Source: Streptomyces sp. NBRC 110611
GTDB taxonomy: Bacteria; Actinomycetota; Actinomycetes; Streptomycetales; Streptomycetaceae
DNA length: 64,000 bases
Reading direction: 5' to 3'
Assembly (NCBI RefSeq): GCF_001590865.1
Contig: NZ_BBUY01000009.1
Location: 1 to 64,000 of the forward strand
Part shown: piece after piece, positions 50,687-59,329 of the stretch
Layout: every line of letters begins with the position of its first letter
Numbering within the stretch: position 1 is the stretch's first letter
Notes under the pieces: generated by a model
The model's database searches: none
The model's input: the letters and a program-made list of their open reading frames with translations, nothing else
Told to the model about the DNA's origin: nothing
Translations under genes and position numbers: made by a program

Positions 50687-51187
50687 CTAGCGGACGACCG
50701 CGATGCCCTCGATCTCGACCAGCGCCGCCTCATCCCACAGCCGGGTGGTGCCGATCACCGCCATCGCCGGAAAGTCGCCGCCGACCAGCCGCTTCCACAC
50801 CTGGCCGAGCTCCCGGGCGTGCCGCCGGTAGTCGGCGACATCGACCGCGAAGACGGTGAGCTTGGCGAGGTCGGACGGCCCGGCCCCGGAGGCTGCCGCG
50901 ACCTCGAGGAGGTTCGTCAGGGCGCGCTCGAACTGCTCGACGATGCCGTCCCCGACGATCCGGCCCGATCCGTCCAGCGCGGTCTGCCCCGCGAGGAAGA
51001 CCAGGGTGCCGGGGGCGGAACGGACGGCATGACTGAAGCCGGTCGGCGGTGCGAGATGCGGCGGATTGACGCGCTCCAGCCCGCCGTCCGCTCCGCCCCC
51101 GTCCGCTCGGCTCCCGGCCGCTCGGCTCTCGTCGCCCCTCGCCGTCTCCTCAGCCGTCCCCTCCGTCGTCCCCATCTCCGCGCTCAT
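50687..51187 (-). CDS. RidA-family imine/enamine deaminase
   Basis: A 166-residue protein of the YjgF/YER057c/UK114 family, which hydrolyses reactive enamines and imines. A poorly conserved 40-residue Gly/Ala/Arg N-tail precedes the domain, which shows VRSAPGTLVFLAGQTALDGS, a LEVAAASGAGPSDLAKLTVF core and EIEGIAV at the end. Its ATG overlaps the stop of the upstream DeoR gene (ATGA), so translation is coupled. It may act in the pathway that the DeoR protein controls. Confidence 0.9.
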   Translation of the reverse strand: MSAEMGTTEGTAEETARGDESRAAGSRADGGGADGGLERVNPPHLAPPTGFSHAVRSAPGTLVFLAGQTALDGSGRIVGDGIVEQFERALTNLLEVAAASGAGPSDLAKLTVFAVDVADYRRHARELGQVWKRLVGGDFPAMAVIGTTRLWDEAALVEIEGIAVVR

Positions 51188-52023
51188 CCCCGCCGGCTCC
51201 CCTCCGTCGCCAACTCGTACCGCACGCCCAGTGATTGAAGCGCGTCCCGCTCCTCCTCGGGAAGCTGTTCATCGGAGATGACGAGATCGAAGTCGGCCAG
51301 CGGTGCGAGTTCGTAGAGCGCCTGGCGGCCGAACTTGGAGTGGTCCACCAGCAGCACCTTGCGCCGGGCCGCGGCCATCAGAGCCCGCTTGACCAGGACG
51401 TTCTCCTGCGCCTGGTGGTAGCAGTGGCCGTTGTCGACCGCGGAGGTGGACAGGAACGCGATGTCCGCGCGGAAGCTGCGGGCGATATCGGCCGTGGACA
51501 TGCCCAGGAAGGCGTTGAATGCCGGGTGGTACTCGCCACCCAGCGCGATCACGCGGATGTCGGGCTCCTCGGCCAGCTCGTTGATGACCTGCAGGGAGTT
51601 GGTGATCACGGTGTAGGCGCCGCGCCCGGAGAGCGCGCGGGCCAGCGGCAGCGCCGTACTGGAGTCGTCGATGATCACGGCCTGTCCGGGCTCCGCCAGG
51701 GCCAGCGCGGTGGCGCAGATGGCCTCCTTCGCCGTCACCTGCTCATGCCCGCGCCAGCGCGCGTTGGATTCGAAGATGGCGTTGGGCGCGGCGGTGGCGC
51801 CCCCACGCACCTTCCGCAGCGTGCCCTGATGCTCCAGGGTGTCCAGATCGCGGTGCACCGTCATCTGGCTGACACCGAGCTCCTGGACCAGCTCCTCGAT
51901 GGTCACCTGACCCTCGGCCAGCACGCGGTCCGCGATCCGCTTCCGGCGGTCCCTGGGGCTCAGCTTGGTGACCGGCGCATCGGTCGCCACCGGGACGTCC
52001 GCGGCCCCTTCGGTGTCGGTCAA
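51184..52023 (-). CDS. DeoR-family transcriptional regulator
   Basis: A 279-residue repressor. The N-terminal HTH is RKRIADRVLAEGQVTIEELV then SQMTVHRDLDTLEHQG. The C-terminal DeoR sensor domain includes VIIDDSSTALPLARAL, TNSLQVINELA, GGEYHPAFNAFLG and KVLLVDHSKFG, so it should respond to a phosphorylated sugar. The start is TTG at 52023 after GGGAAGGGA. It forms an operon with the RidA gene. Confidence 0.93.
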   Translation of the reverse strand: MTDTEGAADVPVATDAPVTKLSPRDRRKRIADRVLAEGQVTIEELVQELGVSQMTVHRDLDTLEHQGTLRKVRGGATAAPNAIFESNARWRGHEQVTAKEAICATALALAEPGQAVIIDDSSTALPLARALSGRGAYTVITNSLQVINELAEEPDIRVIALGGEYHPAFNAFLGMSTADIARSFRADIAFLSTSAVDNGHCYHQAQENVLVKRALMAAARRKVLLVDHSKFGRQALYELAPLADFDLVISDEQLPEEERDALQSLGVRYELATEGSRRG

Positions 52024-52185
52024 CGCTGGTCCCTTCCCGGTTCGCTGCTCGGCCGTCCGTCCACCCGCCGTCGGCTCCTACCGGGGAGTTTAGGGCCTTT
52101 CCGGCGCCGATCCGGCGGCCCCTCGCCTGCCGCCACTGACCTGCGGCTACTCACCCCGCGGCTCCTGCGGCTGCTCACCCCGCGG

Positions 52186-53871
52186 CTACTTCGCGTCCGC
52201 GTAGCACTCCACCACCGCCGTGGTGAACGGGAAACGTACCGGTGTGTCCCCGAACGCGATCCGGCCCGCCGCGGCGGCCGCCGACGAGATCGCCTCGGAC
52301 ACCGCCGGTGCCTCCTCCGCCGGGCAGTGCACGATGACCTCGTCGTGCTGGAAGAAGACCAGCTCCGCCCGGAGCCCGGCGGTCCACAGCGAACGGCGCA
52401 GCGCGGCCAGCATCAGCAACGCCCAGTCGGCGGCGCTGCCCTGCACGACGAAGTTACGGGTGAACCGGCCGCGGGCACGGGCGGCGGCCGCCGAGCCCCC
52501 GCCGTACCCTGCCGGCCGCTCCTCCTCCTGCGGCAGGCCCGCCTCGTCGGGCTGTGCCATGGACGAGGGCGGGCAGGTGCGGCCCATCCATGTGCGCACC
52601 AGCCGGCCCTCCTCACCGGCCCGGGCCGCCTCGTCCACATACGCCACGGCCGCCGGATAGCGGCGGCGCAGGTCGGCCATGTGCTTGAGGGCGTCACCGG
52701 ATGTCTGGCCGTAAATGGCCCCGAGCAGACCGAGCTTGGCCTGGTCGCGGTCGCCGCCGAACGCCCGGGCCGCCAGATCCGCGTACAGGTCCTCGCCGCT
52801 GCCGGCCACCTCCATCAGACCGCGGTCGCGGGAGACGGCGGCCAGCACCCGCGGCTCCATCTGGTCGGCGTCGGCGACCACCAGCCGCCACCCGGGGTCG
52901 GCGCGCACGGCCCGCCGGACCACCTTGGGGATCTGCAGTGCGCCGCCGCCAGTGGCCGTCCAGCGACCGGAGACCGTGCCACCGGGCAGGTACTCGGGGC
53001 GGAACCGGCCGTCGTGCACCCACTGCTGGAGCCACGACCAGCCATGGGCGGTGTGGACACGGTAGAGCCGCTTGTACTCCAGCAGCGGTGCCACCGCGGG
53101 GTGATCGATCTGCTGGAGCTCCCATTTGCGGGTCGAGGTGAGGGAGACGCCGGCACCGGCGAAGGCCCTGATGATGTCCTGCGGCAGATCGGGGCGCACC
53201 CGCGCACCCGGACCGAAGGCCCGGGACACCTCGTCCGCCAGCTCCGCCAGCCGGCGGGTCTCCTGCCCGCCCGGATACCGCTCGCCCAGCAGGCCGTCGA
53301 GCAGCGCGCGGTGCACATCCGCCCGCCAGGGCACCCCCGCCCGGCCCATTTCCACGGCCACCAGCATGCCCGCGGACTCGGAGGCCAGCAGCAGCCGCAT
53401 CCGCTCCGGGTGCTCGGCCCGCTCCGTACGCGCCACCTGGCCGGCGTAGACCTCCAGCAGCGCGGCCAGCTCGTCGGTGCCGGGCGGCAGCGGCACCGGG
53501 CCCGGCTCGAAGAGCGACGGCTGGGTCTCGGCCGTACGGGGCGGAGCATCCGCCGGCACCGGCAGATGATGCAGCCGCGCCCAGGCCGCGGCCAGCGAAC
53601 GCGGCTGGCCCGACTGGCCCTCCTCGTGGCCGATCAGCAGCGCCTCCGCGGCCTCCACGTCGTAACACCGCTCGACCCGCACCCCCGCCGCCAGCAGCCG
53701 CCGGTAGACGTCCGCCGTGGAGCGCCAGACCCACCGCTCGGCGTCCGGGCGCGAGCGCACCGCCTCGGCGAGCGAGGCCTCCTCCAGCACCGGCCCCGCC
53801 GGCCGTCCGTCCTGGGCGAGCGGGCAGAGACGAGCACCCCCGTCGCCCGTCTCCGCCACCGCCCATCTCAT
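52186..53871 (-). CDS. DNA polymerase I-like 3'-5' exonuclease/DNA polymerase
   Basis: A 561-residue family A polymerase of the actinobacterial short type. Motif A region is LVVADADQMEPRVLA, motif B area has AKLGLLGAIYGQTSGDALK (finger helix with the O-helix Tyr-Gly), and motif C is VFFQHDEVIVHCP with the catalytic His-Asp. The N-terminal 180 residues resemble a degenerate exonuclease domain. It is shorter than PolA (about 900) and lacks the 5' nuclease. Likely role in repair or gap filling. ATG 53871 is chosen since the conserved N-terminus (MRWAVAETG) starts there. Confidence 0.9.
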   Translation of the reverse strand: MRWAVAETGDGGARLCPLAQDGRPAGPVLEEASLAEAVRSRPDAERWVWRSTADVYRRLLAAGVRVERCYDVEAAEALLIGHEEGQSGQPRSLAAAWARLHHLPVPADAPPRTAETQPSLFEPGPVPLPPGTDELAALLEVYAGQVARTERAEHPERMRLLLASESAGMLVAVEMGRAGVPWRADVHRALLDGLLGERYPGGQETRRLAELADEVSRAFGPGARVRPDLPQDIIRAFAGAGVSLTSTRKWELQQIDHPAVAPLLEYKRLYRVHTAHGWSWLQQWVHDGRFRPEYLPGGTVSGRWTATGGGALQIPKVVRRAVRADPGWRLVVADADQMEPRVLAAVSRDRGLMEVAGSGEDLYADLAARAFGGDRDQAKLGLLGAIYGQTSGDALKHMADLRRRYPAAVAYVDEAARAGEEGRLVRTWMGRTCPPSSMAQPDEAGLPQEEERPAGYGGGSAAAARARGRFTRNFVVQGSAADWALLMLAALRRSLWTAGLRAELVFFQHDEVIVHCPAEEAPAVSEAISSAAAAAGRIAFGDTPVRFPFTTAVVECYADAK

Positions 53872-54039
53872 GCCCCGAGTCTTGCACCAGGGTCTGACAA
53901 TCGCCCTGACCAGCACATACACCGTGCCGGCCGACCCACGCCCACGCCCACGCGCTGCCCGCCCCCCCCAGGCCTTGCGGCCATGCCCTCGGGCGGACGA
54001 CACGCCCTCCGCACCCCATCCACGCCCTCCGCAGCACAC

Positions 54040-55158
54040 CTACCCCCGACGCACCACCAGCCCGCGCTCGCGACCCGTGCAGCGGGCCAGGTACGCGGCC
54101 TCCGCCTCCAGCCCCGCCCTGGGCACCTCGCCGTGCTCCGCGAACAGTGTCACCGCGACCGTCTCCTCGGTGAACTCCCACACACCGGCCACCCGGCCCT
54201 GGTGGACCACCACGGGGGAGATCCAGCCCCCGGACCGGCTGACCGCCGTGCGTCGCCCGGGGGCGACCAGCCGGCTGTCGGCCGTGCCGGGTGCCAGGAC
54301 GTACTGGTCGAAGCCGGGCAGCAGCCGCACCTCCTGTGATGGCTTCGTACGGGCCAGTGCCTCGGCGTCCTCGGTTCGCAGGAACGCCCCTCCCACGCCG
54401 TCCACCTCGACCTCCGTCAGCCGGTCGCCGAGCGCCTCGAACCAGCTGCGCAGCACCGCCTTGCGGGTCGCGCCGCGCAGCAACCAGGCGTCGAACGCGG
54501 CGGGCGTCGCCGGGCCGTGGGCCGCCAGATAGGCGGAGATCACCGCGGGTGCCGCCTCCTCCGGGGCCGGTATCCCGTGCCATCCGGGCACCCAGGACCG
54601 CGGCGAGATGAAGGTCACGTTCTGGCCCCGGGGCGGCCCCTGGCACAGTCGTCCCGTCCAGGCCAGCGGTTTGAGGACGGCGCTCCACCCGGAGGCCAGC
54701 TGCTCGCCCAGCCCCTCCAGACCGGCCCGCGCCACCACCTCGGCGGTCAGCTCCTGCCGGGTCAGCACCCGCCCGTCCAGGATGTCGTCGACGGCCTCCC
54801 CGAGAGCCGCCATTTGCTGCGGACTCACTCCGAAAGCCCGCTGCCAGGACGGCTTCTCCCAGGTCCGCGCCGCCCCCAGAAGCGCCAGATACGACGCCAT
54901 GTCCTCGGCCGGCAGCAGATGCAGGGTGCCGCGCATCGCCCAGGTCCGGATGAGGGAGCGGTCCCCGAGCGCCTGCCGCACGGCATCGGCGCGCGGGCTC
55001 TTCTGCCGTACCGCGACGGCGAGTTCGGCGGCCGAGGCGACTTGCGCCTGCACGCCGGCCAGCCGCGCGACCAGCGTCACGGCGGAGGCGGTGGTCCGGG
55101 GCGCCAGGCTCTGCCGCCGCAGCCGCCAGGACAGGACCTGTGCATGCGTCACCTTCAT
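54040..55158 (-). CDS. Winged-helix DNA-binding domain protein (AlkZ-like)
   Basis: A 372-residue protein of the HTH_42 (DUF1006) family, related to AlkZ, the DNA glycosylase that unhooks crosslinks. It has LARLAGVQAQVASAAELAVA, RTWAMRGTLHLLPAEDM (a conserved W-x-x-R-G-T-L-H motif), the PGWHG loop and a VLLPGFDQYVLA-like segment (RLLPGFDQYVLAPG). The Q-x-Q (VQAQ) catalytic pair of AlkZ is present. It may protect against DNA damage from a natural product or act only as a binding protein. ATG 55158 (MKVTHAQVL) fits the family N-terminus. Confidence 0.87.
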   Translation of the reverse strand: MKVTHAQVLSWRLRRQSLAPRTTASAVTLVARLAGVQAQVASAAELAVAVRQKSPRADAVRQALGDRSLIRTWAMRGTLHLLPAEDMASYLALLGAARTWEKPSWQRAFGVSPQQMAALGEAVDDILDGRVLTRQELTAEVVARAGLEGLGEQLASGWSAVLKPLAWTGRLCQGPPRGQNVTFISPRSWVPGWHGIPAPEEAAPAVISAYLAAHGPATPAAFDAWLLRGATRKAVLRSWFEALGDRLTEVEVDGVGGAFLRTEDAEALARTKPSQEVRLLPGFDQYVLAPGTADSRLVAPGRRTAVSRSGGWISPVVVHQGRVAGVWEFTEETVAVTLFAEHGEVPRAGLEAEAAYLARCTGRERGLVVRRG

Positions 55159-55279
55159 ACCGCCATTGCACACGACGCCACTGACAATCGGCCGTCCCCG
55201 GTGGCGCCCCGAGGGGACGAGGTCACCGGCTCACGGGGGGCCGGCCCAGTGGTTCCCGGGCTCACGGGTGCACGGCATC

Positions 55280-55319
55280 TGAGTGAATGGGCGAAACCGC
55301 GCTCACCGAGGCGAGTTGA
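55280..55319 (+). promoter_or_regulatory. BldN-like promoter of rodlin 1
   Basis: CGAAAC (55292-55297), 16 bases, AGTTGA (55314-55319): two mismatches to CGTAAC-N16-CGTTGA. TGAGTGAATGGGC at 55280-55292 precedes it, exactly 86 bases before the start codon, as in rodlin 2. Confidence 0.75.
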
Positions 55320-55365
55320 CCAGTGCACTCCGGATATCAGCACTCCGCTCCACGAAGGGTGAGAA

Positions 55366-55812
55366 GTGATCAAGAAGGTCCTGGCCACGACAGCGGTAGC
55401 CGCCTCTGTCGTCGGAATTTCGGCGACGGCCGCCCCCCAGGCGATGGCGGACGGCGGGCGTCACGGCACCACGACGTTCAACGGCAACGCCGGCAAGTCT
55501 GTGTACGGCAACTCCGCCACCCGCGGCAAGATGAGCCCCCAGCTGGAACTCGTCCAGGGTTCCCTGAACCAGCTCTGTGCCGCCCTGATCGGCGAAAAGC
55601 TCAATGTCGGTTCGGTGTTCGGGTACTTCGTCCCGGTCACGGTTCAGGACATCAATGTGCTGTCCAACCCCCAGGTCCAGCAGTGCGTCAGGAATTCGAC
55701 GCAGACCAAGGGCGACGAGCCGCTGTCGCACGTCCTCAGCAACATCCCGATCAAGTCCGGCAACGGCGGCGGGGGCGGTAAGAAGCACTGGGGCGGGGGC
55801 CAAAAGCACTGA
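55366..55812 (+). CDS. Rodlin (rodlet-layer protein)
   Basis: A 148-residue exported protein. Signal peptide IKKVLATTAVAASVVGIS ends near QAMADG; the mature part has GNSATRGKMSPQLELVQGSL, two cysteines (QLCAAL and QQCVRN), VTVQDINVLSNPQVQQC and a Gly/Lys/His tail, all rodlin features. Rodlins organise chaplin fibres into the rodlet pattern on aerial hyphae and spores. GTG 55366 follows GAAGGGTGAGAA. It is the first of three rodlins here, the most His-rich at its end. Confidence 0.95.
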   Translation: MIKKVLATTAVAASVVGISATAAPQAMADGGRHGTTTFNGNAGKSVYGNSATRGKMSPQLELVQGSLNQLCAALIGEKLNVGSVFGYFVPVTVQDINVLSNPQVQQCVRNSTQTKGDEPLSHVLSNIPIKSGNGGGGGKKHWGGGQKH

Positions 55813-56168
55813 CCCGTCACCGCCGCGCGCCCGGGCCGCAGGCTCTCACTCCTTGTGCGGTCCCGGGGTTGCGGCCCCCCGTCACGAATCGTGGGGACAG
55901 AATTCTCGCCCCCTTCTTCCGGTAGGAACTCTTCTGCGGCGGGTGCCTCGTCTGTTCGAACTCCGGTGTTTTCCGCGTTGTATGCGCGGCGGCGATCGCC
56001 CGAAGGGTTTGCATCCTTCGGGCGATTCCTCCGAAACTTCCCGGCCAGAGTTCCGTCCATGGCGAGAAATTGTTACCAATATCGGCAGCGGCGTAACGGG
56101 CGAGCAGGCCAGCGCCCGTGCAACACGACGATCGTGTTCGCTACGGACTCGCTGCAGGAAGGGCTGAA
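55813..56168. other. Intergenic region before the short chaplin
   Basis: Contains CGAAGGGTTTGCATCCTTCG-type hairpin DNA (about 56008-56022: CCGAAGGG/CCTTCGG) that may terminate the rodlin transcript. CGTAAC at 56092-56097 is a perfect BldN -35, but the base-pairs 16 further on (GCCCGT) do not match CGTTGA well, so the promoter is tentative. No gene. Confidence 0.5.
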
Positions 56169-56402
56169 ATGAAGTACGCAAAGGTCGCAGCAGTCGCTGC
56201 CAGTACGCTCATGATGATGGGCGCGGCGGCGCCGGCGTTCGCCGACGCGGGCACCAAGGGTGGCGTCAAGAAGGCCGGCGGGTTCGGCTCCGCCAACGTC
56301 GTGCAGATTCCGTTCAACATCCCGATCAACGCCTGTGGCAACACCATTCAGTTCATCGGACTGCTCAACCCGGCGTTCGGCAACCGCTGCAAGATCCACT
56401 GA
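56169..56402 (+). CDS. Short chaplin
   Basis: A 77-residue exported protein, nearly all signal peptide (MKYAKVAAVAASTLMMMGAA, cleavage near AFADA) plus one chaplin domain with cysteines at 56 and 74 (NACGNTIQFIGLLNPAFGN). Short chaplins (ChpD-H type) are secreted, assemble into amyloid fibrils at the air interface and make aerial structures hydrophobic. The signal peptide start KYAK is shared with the next gene. The ATG follows GGAAGGG. Confidence 0.96.
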   Translation: MKYAKVAAVAASTLMMMGAAAPAFADAGTKGGVKKAGGFGSANVVQIPFNIPINACGNTIQFIGLLNPAFGNRCKIH

Positions 56403-56434
56403 TTCGACGGAATTCGAGCCGCGTCCGTCCGGCC

Positions 56435-56467
56435 CGGCCCCGATGTGCCCCCTGCGCATCGGGGCCG
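56435..56467 (+). terminator. 11-bp hairpin after the short chaplin
   Basis: CGGCCCCGATG / CATCGGGGCCG with an 11-base loop, 32 bases after the stop codon. Confidence 0.75.
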
Positions 56468-56673
56468 GTCGCCGTACGGACCCCTTCGGACAGCGCCATC
56501 GCCGCTCCGGACTCTCCGGCGAGGCGGGCAAGAAGGCAGGGCTTTCAGAGTTTCTCCGGGCGGCAGCACTCGTTAGTCACCGTGAATGCGGTGGTCCGAG
56601 CAGCGAAGCGATTGCTCGCGCGGCAATAGTGCCGCAGGACCGTCAAGCACCGCCCGAGAAGGGACAGTTGAAA

Positions 56674-57030
56674 GTGAAGTACGCAAAGTCTGCTGCGATT
56701 GTCGCCGGTTCCGTCATGGCGCTGGGTGCCGCCGCGCCCGCTTTCGCCGCTCACCCCGCGGCCGCCGGAAACCCCGCAGCGGGCAAGCACCCCGTGGCCC
56801 CCGGTGTCGACGCCGAGGCCGGGGCTCCCAAGATGAGCCTCAACGGCGGGCTGTCGGACGCGCTGCAGAGCAGGCAGCTGGACGGCCACCAGTTCCGGCC
56901 GCTGGTCAAGAAGGTCAAGAACACCGGCGAGAAGGTCAAGTCGGCCAGCGCGAACAAGCTGATCAATGGCGCCTCGGAGGCCACCAGGACGACTCCGCTG
57001 CTCGGAGGTCTCCCGCTGAAGCTGAAGTAA
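56674..57030 (+). CDS. Small secreted basic protein with chaplin-like signal peptide
   Basis: A 118-residue exported protein. The signal (KYAKSAAIVAGSVMALGAAA, cleavage near AFAAH) closely resembles the short chaplin's. The mature part has no cysteine and no chaplin domain; it is basic and helical (FRPLVKKVKNTGEKVKSASA) and ends TTPLLGGLPLKLK. Given its place between a chaplin and rodlins it may belong to the same surface layer (inference). GTG 56674 is chosen over TTG 56668 for spacing to GAGAAGGGA. Confidence 0.8.
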   Translation: MKYAKSAAIVAGSVMALGAAAPAFAAHPAAAGNPAAGKHPVAPGVDAEAGAPKMSLNGGLSDALQSRQLDGHQFRPLVKKVKNTGEKVKSASANKLINGASEATRTTPLLGGLPLKLK

Positions 57031-57207
57031 CTTCGCCGTTTGCGTAGGTTGTGCCCGGTGAATTCAATGCGGATATCTGGATCACGCGGGACCCGAGTGC
57101 GCAGACCGCTGTCCGGCCCATTACCGCAACGCGAATATTATCCGCCCGGTTTTCTTACGGTCGGCATTGGAGCGGGTCGGTGAAACAGATCAGGGCGTCT
57201 GTTCATT

Positions 57208-57247
57208 TGAGTGAATGGGCACAACCAAATTTCTCCCTGTGAGTTGG
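57208..57247 (+). promoter_or_regulatory. BldN-like promoter of rodlin 2
   Basis: CACAAC (57220-57225), 16 bases, AGTTGG (57242-57247). TGAGTGAATGGGC at 57208-57220 lies 86 bases before the ATG, the same distance as in rodlin 1. Confidence 0.7.
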
Positions 57248-57293
57248 GCAGATTGCCCGGCCCAAGGGCACCCCGAAACGCGAAGGATCACGA

Positions 57294-57713
57294 ATGATCA
57301 AGAAGGCTCTGGCGACCGCAGCTGCGACTGCGTCCATTGTTGGTGTTGCCGCAGGTGCCGCCCCCGAGGCCGTGGCCATGGGTACCTCCCACCACGGACC
57401 GTCTTCCATGAACGGCAATGGCACGCGTCAGTACTTCGGGAACTCGACCACGCATGGCTACATGAGCCCGCAGATCGGTCTGATCCAGGGCTCGCTGAAC
57501 AAGCCCTGCGTCGCGCTGCCGTCGAAGGCGAACATCGGCTCGCTGGTCGGGGCGGTGCCGATCAGCGTTCAGGACCTCAACCTGCTGTCGAACCCGCAGA
57601 TCCAGCAGTGCACCGAGAACTCCACCCAGGCCAAGGGTGATGAGTCGTTGGCGCACCTCCTGAGCAACATCCCGCTCTGGTCCGGCAACGGCGGTGGCGG
57701 CAAGAAGCGCTGA
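57294..57713 (+). CDS. Rodlin (rodlet-layer protein)
   Basis: A 139-residue exported protein. The signal peptide (IKKALATAAATASIVGVAAG) ends near EAVAMG; the mature part has GNSTTHGYMSPQIGLIQGSL, cysteines in KPCVAL and QQCTEN, ISVQDLNLLSNPQIQQC and a GGGGKKR end. It is the most divergent of the three here (e.g. PSKANIGS where the others have IGEKLNVGS). AAGGA precedes the ATG. A strong terminator follows. Confidence 0.95.
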   Translation: MIKKALATAAATASIVGVAAGAAPEAVAMGTSHHGPSSMNGNGTRQYFGNSTTHGYMSPQIGLIQGSLNKPCVALPSKANIGSLVGAVPISVQDLNLLSNPQIQQCTENSTQAKGDESLAHLLSNIPLWSGNGGGGKKR

Positions 57714-57753
57714 CCGGCTGTTCGGCAAGGCCGCAGAACGAGACGCAGAGCAG

Positions 57754-57798
57754 AAACCCGGGCCGCCCGGCCCTCCTTCAGCCGGGTGGCCCGGGTTT
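57754..57798 (+). terminator. 18-bp hairpin with T-tail after rodlin 2
   Basis: AAACCCGGGCCGCCCGGC / GCCGGGTGGCCCGGGTTT with a short loop, then CTCC. One mismatch. Strong intrinsic terminator. Confidence 0.85.
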
Positions 57799-57952
57799 CT
57801 CCTGTTCGCCTGTTCTGCCGTTCTGTCGTCCCGGCGTCCTGCCACGACGCATTCCGTGGCACGACAAAATGACCGGTGGCGCCCCGAGATTGTTATTCCG
57901 CCGTGACTCCGGTACGGCGTACCGGCTCGTTGAACAGGATGTGTGGAGGGAA

Positions 57953-58057
57953 GCATGCCAATGCCCTTGCGAGATTGATGGGGTTGCCGGGGCATTGGCA
58001 TGCCAGCTGGATGCGACACGGGGCCTGTGAAGCCGGTTCATCGGCATCACAGGCCCC
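57953..58057. other. Two long inverted repeats in the gap between rodlins 2 and 3
   Basis: GCATGCCAATGCCC (57953-57966) pairs perfectly with GGGCATTGGCATGC (57990-58003), and GGGGCCTGTGA (58020-58030) with TCACAGGCCCC (58047-58057). Neither has a T-tract. The first, with a 23-base loop, could be an operator or an RNA structure. The gap (57714-58275, 562 bases) holds no gene. Confidence 0.6.
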
Positions 58058-58187
58058 GCTGCCGTGTCCGGCAACCACCGGGGAACCGGAGGGGGAAACC
58101 GGGGGGGGCGGATTCGGCAGCGGCGGCCGGCGCCAAAGGAATACGAGACGCATGACGCCTTTCAGGGAACGTCATCGGGAGCTATTC

Positions 58188-58226
58188 GAGTGATGCGGGA
58201 GAACCCCTGATGATGTGGCGGGTTGT
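58188..58226 (+). promoter_or_regulatory. BldN-like promoter of rodlin 3
   Basis: GAGAAC (58199-58204), 16 bases, GGTTGT (58221-58226). GAGTGATGCGGG at 58188 corresponds to GAGTGAATGGGC before rodlins 1 and 2, with the same 32-base offset to the -10 region. Confidence 0.6.
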
Positions 58227-58275
58227 TCCAATAGGGCTCCCGTTTCCGGAGTTCCGTCTCCTGAAGGGTTTCGTG

Positions 58276-58692
58276 ATGAAGAAAATGATTGCCGGCGCCG
58301 CCGTGGCGGCGTCGCTGGTCGGTATCTCCGTTGCCGCCACGCCGCAGGCCATGGCGATGGGTGACGGACACGGTGCCAAGACCGTCAACGGAAACGGGTC
58401 GAAGTCGATCTACGGCAACTCGACCACCCGCGGGAAGATGAGCACCCAGCTCGGACTCGCCCAGGGCTCCCTGAACGACCTCTGCGCCGCTCTGATCGGC
58501 GAGAAGCTCAACGTCGGTTCGCTGGTCGGCGGGGTCCCGGTCACGGTTCAGGACATCAATGTGCTGTCCAACCCGCAGGTGCAGCAGTGCGTGAGCCATT
58601 CGGCGCAGGCCAAGGGCGACGAGTCGCTGGCGCACGTCCTCGACGGCATCCTCATCGGGTCCAACAACGGCGGTGGCGGCAAGAAGCGCTGA
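58276..58692 (+). CDS. Rodlin (rodlet-layer protein)
   Basis: A 138-residue exported protein. Signal peptide MKKMIAGAAVAASLVGISVA ends near QAMAMG; mature part has GNSTTRGKMSTQLGLAQGSL, cysteines in DLCAAL and QQCVSH, VTVQDINVLSNPQVQQC and a GGGGKKR end. It is closest to rodlin 1 in the middle. ATG 58276 (or GTG 58273) follows GAAGGG. Streptomyces coelicolor has two rodlins; this cluster has three. Confidence 0.95.
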   Translation: MKKMIAGAAVAASLVGISVAATPQAMAMGDGHGAKTVNGNGSKSIYGNSTTRGKMSTQLGLAQGSLNDLCAALIGEKLNVGSLVGGVPVTVQDINVLSNPQVQQCVSHSAQAKGDESLAHVLDGILIGSNNGGGGKKR

Positions 58693-59329
58693 CGGCCGAC
58701 GTTTCGGTCCTCCCACCGTTTGCGTCTCCGGGCGGTCGGCACCGCGTATGCGATGCCGACCGCCCGGCCGCGTGAGCACCACGGCGAGCACTGCCCGAGG
58801 ACCGCTGTGAGCCCCACGGCTGCGGTCGGCGGGCCCGTACGCATGGAGTGCGTCCTCGGTTACGCCATGACATCGGCGAGGCCAGACCGGAGTGACGCCT
58901 GGCAGGAGTGTCGTCTGGCTGGAATGGCGCCAGGCCGGAATGCGGGAGAGGGCAGCCGGCCGAGCGGATGCGGCGGACCGCTCGGCCTGGGCCACCTGGT
59001 CGAGCCGGCCGTCGGCATCCGGGACGGTTCGACCGCGGACCGTCGTACCTCTCCCGGCGGGTGGCGCTGCGGCTGGATGCGGCCCCGCGGGGGTACGACG
59101 GATCGTGGGGATCAACGCGTGAGGCCTGGCTCCGGCACGGGGCGGTGCGTGCGTTCGCTCATTGGTGGGGACCCGGCTTCCCGGGCGTTTGAAGGGCGAA
59201 TCCGGTGTTTGGGAGGGCGGGGCGGGGAGAGGGCGGAACGCGGGAGCGCGGAGGGCTGTGCCGGCCGCCGTACCCTCTGGCAAAATTACGATAAAAGCCG
59301 CGAAAGTGATGAGTCGATGAGGTGGGGCC
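58693..59329. other. Gap after rodlin 3, terminator and no gene
   Basis: CGGGCGGTCGGCA (58729-58741) and TGCCGACCGCCCG (58754-58766) form a 13-bp terminator stem. The rest (to 59329) is GC-rich with short imperfect repeats (e.g. GGCGCCAGGCCGGAATG) and no frame with both a ribosome site and normal codon use. AAATTACGATAAAAG at about 59281-59296 is an AT-rich patch likely tied to the promoter of the next gene. Confidence 0.6.

Noticed and set aside
56092..56122. BldN promoter for the short chaplin
   Set aside because: CGTAAC is perfect but the best -10 (CGTGCA) is 19 bases away; noted only as tentative.
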